A DNA stretch of 6,279 bases from Akkermansiaceae bacterium UBA6138 (lineage in GTDB: Bacteria > Verrucomicrobiota > Verrucomicrobiia > Verrucomicrobiales > DEV007): NCBI GenBank assembly GCA_002422425.1, contig DIVG01000047.1:1-6279 (forward strand), given 5' to 3'. The notes under the pieces are model-generated. The model was not told the origin of the DNA. It saw only the letters and a program-made list of their open reading frames with translations, and ran no database searches. Shown here piece by piece: positions 6,100-6,279 of the stretch; the first letter of the stretch is position 1; each line of letters begins with the position of its first letter. The translations under genes and the position numbers were made by a program.

Positions 6100-6273
6100 A
6101 TGAAATGGTATTTTCTCGCAAATAACGTGGAACGAGGTCCGGTCACTGAGGTGGTGATCAGTGAGCTTATCAAATCAGGCGTCATTTCGGGTAATGATTT
6201 TGTACGAAGCGAGTCTATGGCGTCTTGGATTGGACCATCCGAATTTAGAATTTCAGGTTCTTCGTCAATTTGA
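6100..6273 (+). CDS. Stand-alone GYF_2 (DUF4339) domain protein
   Basis: This 57-residue protein is nearly all one GYF_2/DUF4339 domain. The signature is visible as W3-Y4, G13-P14-V15, L23-I24, G27-x-I29, V35, then M40-A-S-W43, matching the family pattern WY-GPV-L-LI-G-I-V-GM-W. GYF-type domains bind proline-rich peptides in eukaryotes; in bacteria GYF_2 is usually found at the N-terminus of membrane proteins (for example with RDD or DUF4190 segments), where it probably recruits partners. Here the frame ends ISGSSSI then TGA, six bases before the window edge, with no membrane helix. It may be a genuine mini-protein or the front of a longer gene truncated by a stop or indel. AGGA ends three bases before ATG 6100, which supports this start over the ATG at 6096. 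Its G+C, near 48%, is lower than that of uvrB. Confidence 0.75.
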   Translation: MKWYFLANNVERGPVTEVVISELIKSGVISGNDFVRSESMASWIGPSEFRISGSSSI

Positions 6274-6279
6274 GTGGGA

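Overview
The window looks like a chromosomal segment from a G+C-rich, probably Verrucomicrobia-like bacterium, possibly the end of a draft or metagenomic contig. The lineage call is an inference from three things: an extra block of about 44 residues in the UvrB helicase core, an intergenic palindromic repeat of a kind I remember from verrucomicrobial and planctomycete genomes, and weak or absent Shine-Dalgarno sites. No rRNA, tRNA, CRISPR array, transposase or phage gene was seen.

Layout. Bases 1-2065 hold uvrB (excision-repair helicase), cut by the window edge and broken by one extra A in its Walker A codons. A Gfo/Idh/MocA-family oxidoreductase (2071-3078) follows immediately and is probably co-transcribed. 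The gap 3079-3216 contains two inverted copies of a palindromic repeat (3118-3176). On the minus strand, 3217-3806 is a compact two-gene module: a DUF433 antitoxin (75 aa) and a DUF5615 PIN-like toxin (121 aa) that share a GTGA start/stop overlap. Its base composition is clearly lower in G+C than its flanks, which suggests acquisition. A divergent intergenic region (3807-3965) carries a plausible promoter for a NupG-like nucleoside:H+ symporter (3966-5198, plus strand).

From 5199 onward the sequence is lower in G+C and contains small or damaged genes: a putative three-helix membrane protein (5240-5596) whose middle third looks better in another frame; a frameshifted minus-strand gene for a 73-residue protein carrying a GSGDYT-type motif (5655-5875); and a 57-residue stand-alone GYF_2 (DUF4339) domain protein (6100-6273) that stops six bases before the window end.

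How the genes work together: uvrB and the oxidoreductase are linked by position only, with no shared pathway apparent. The antitoxin and toxin form a functional pair. The transporter has no purine or pyrimidine salvage gene beside it here. I see no strong evidence for a wholly new system. The most useful observations are the gene fragments hidden by single-base indels, the repeat pair beside the toxin-antitoxin module, and the UvrB insertion.
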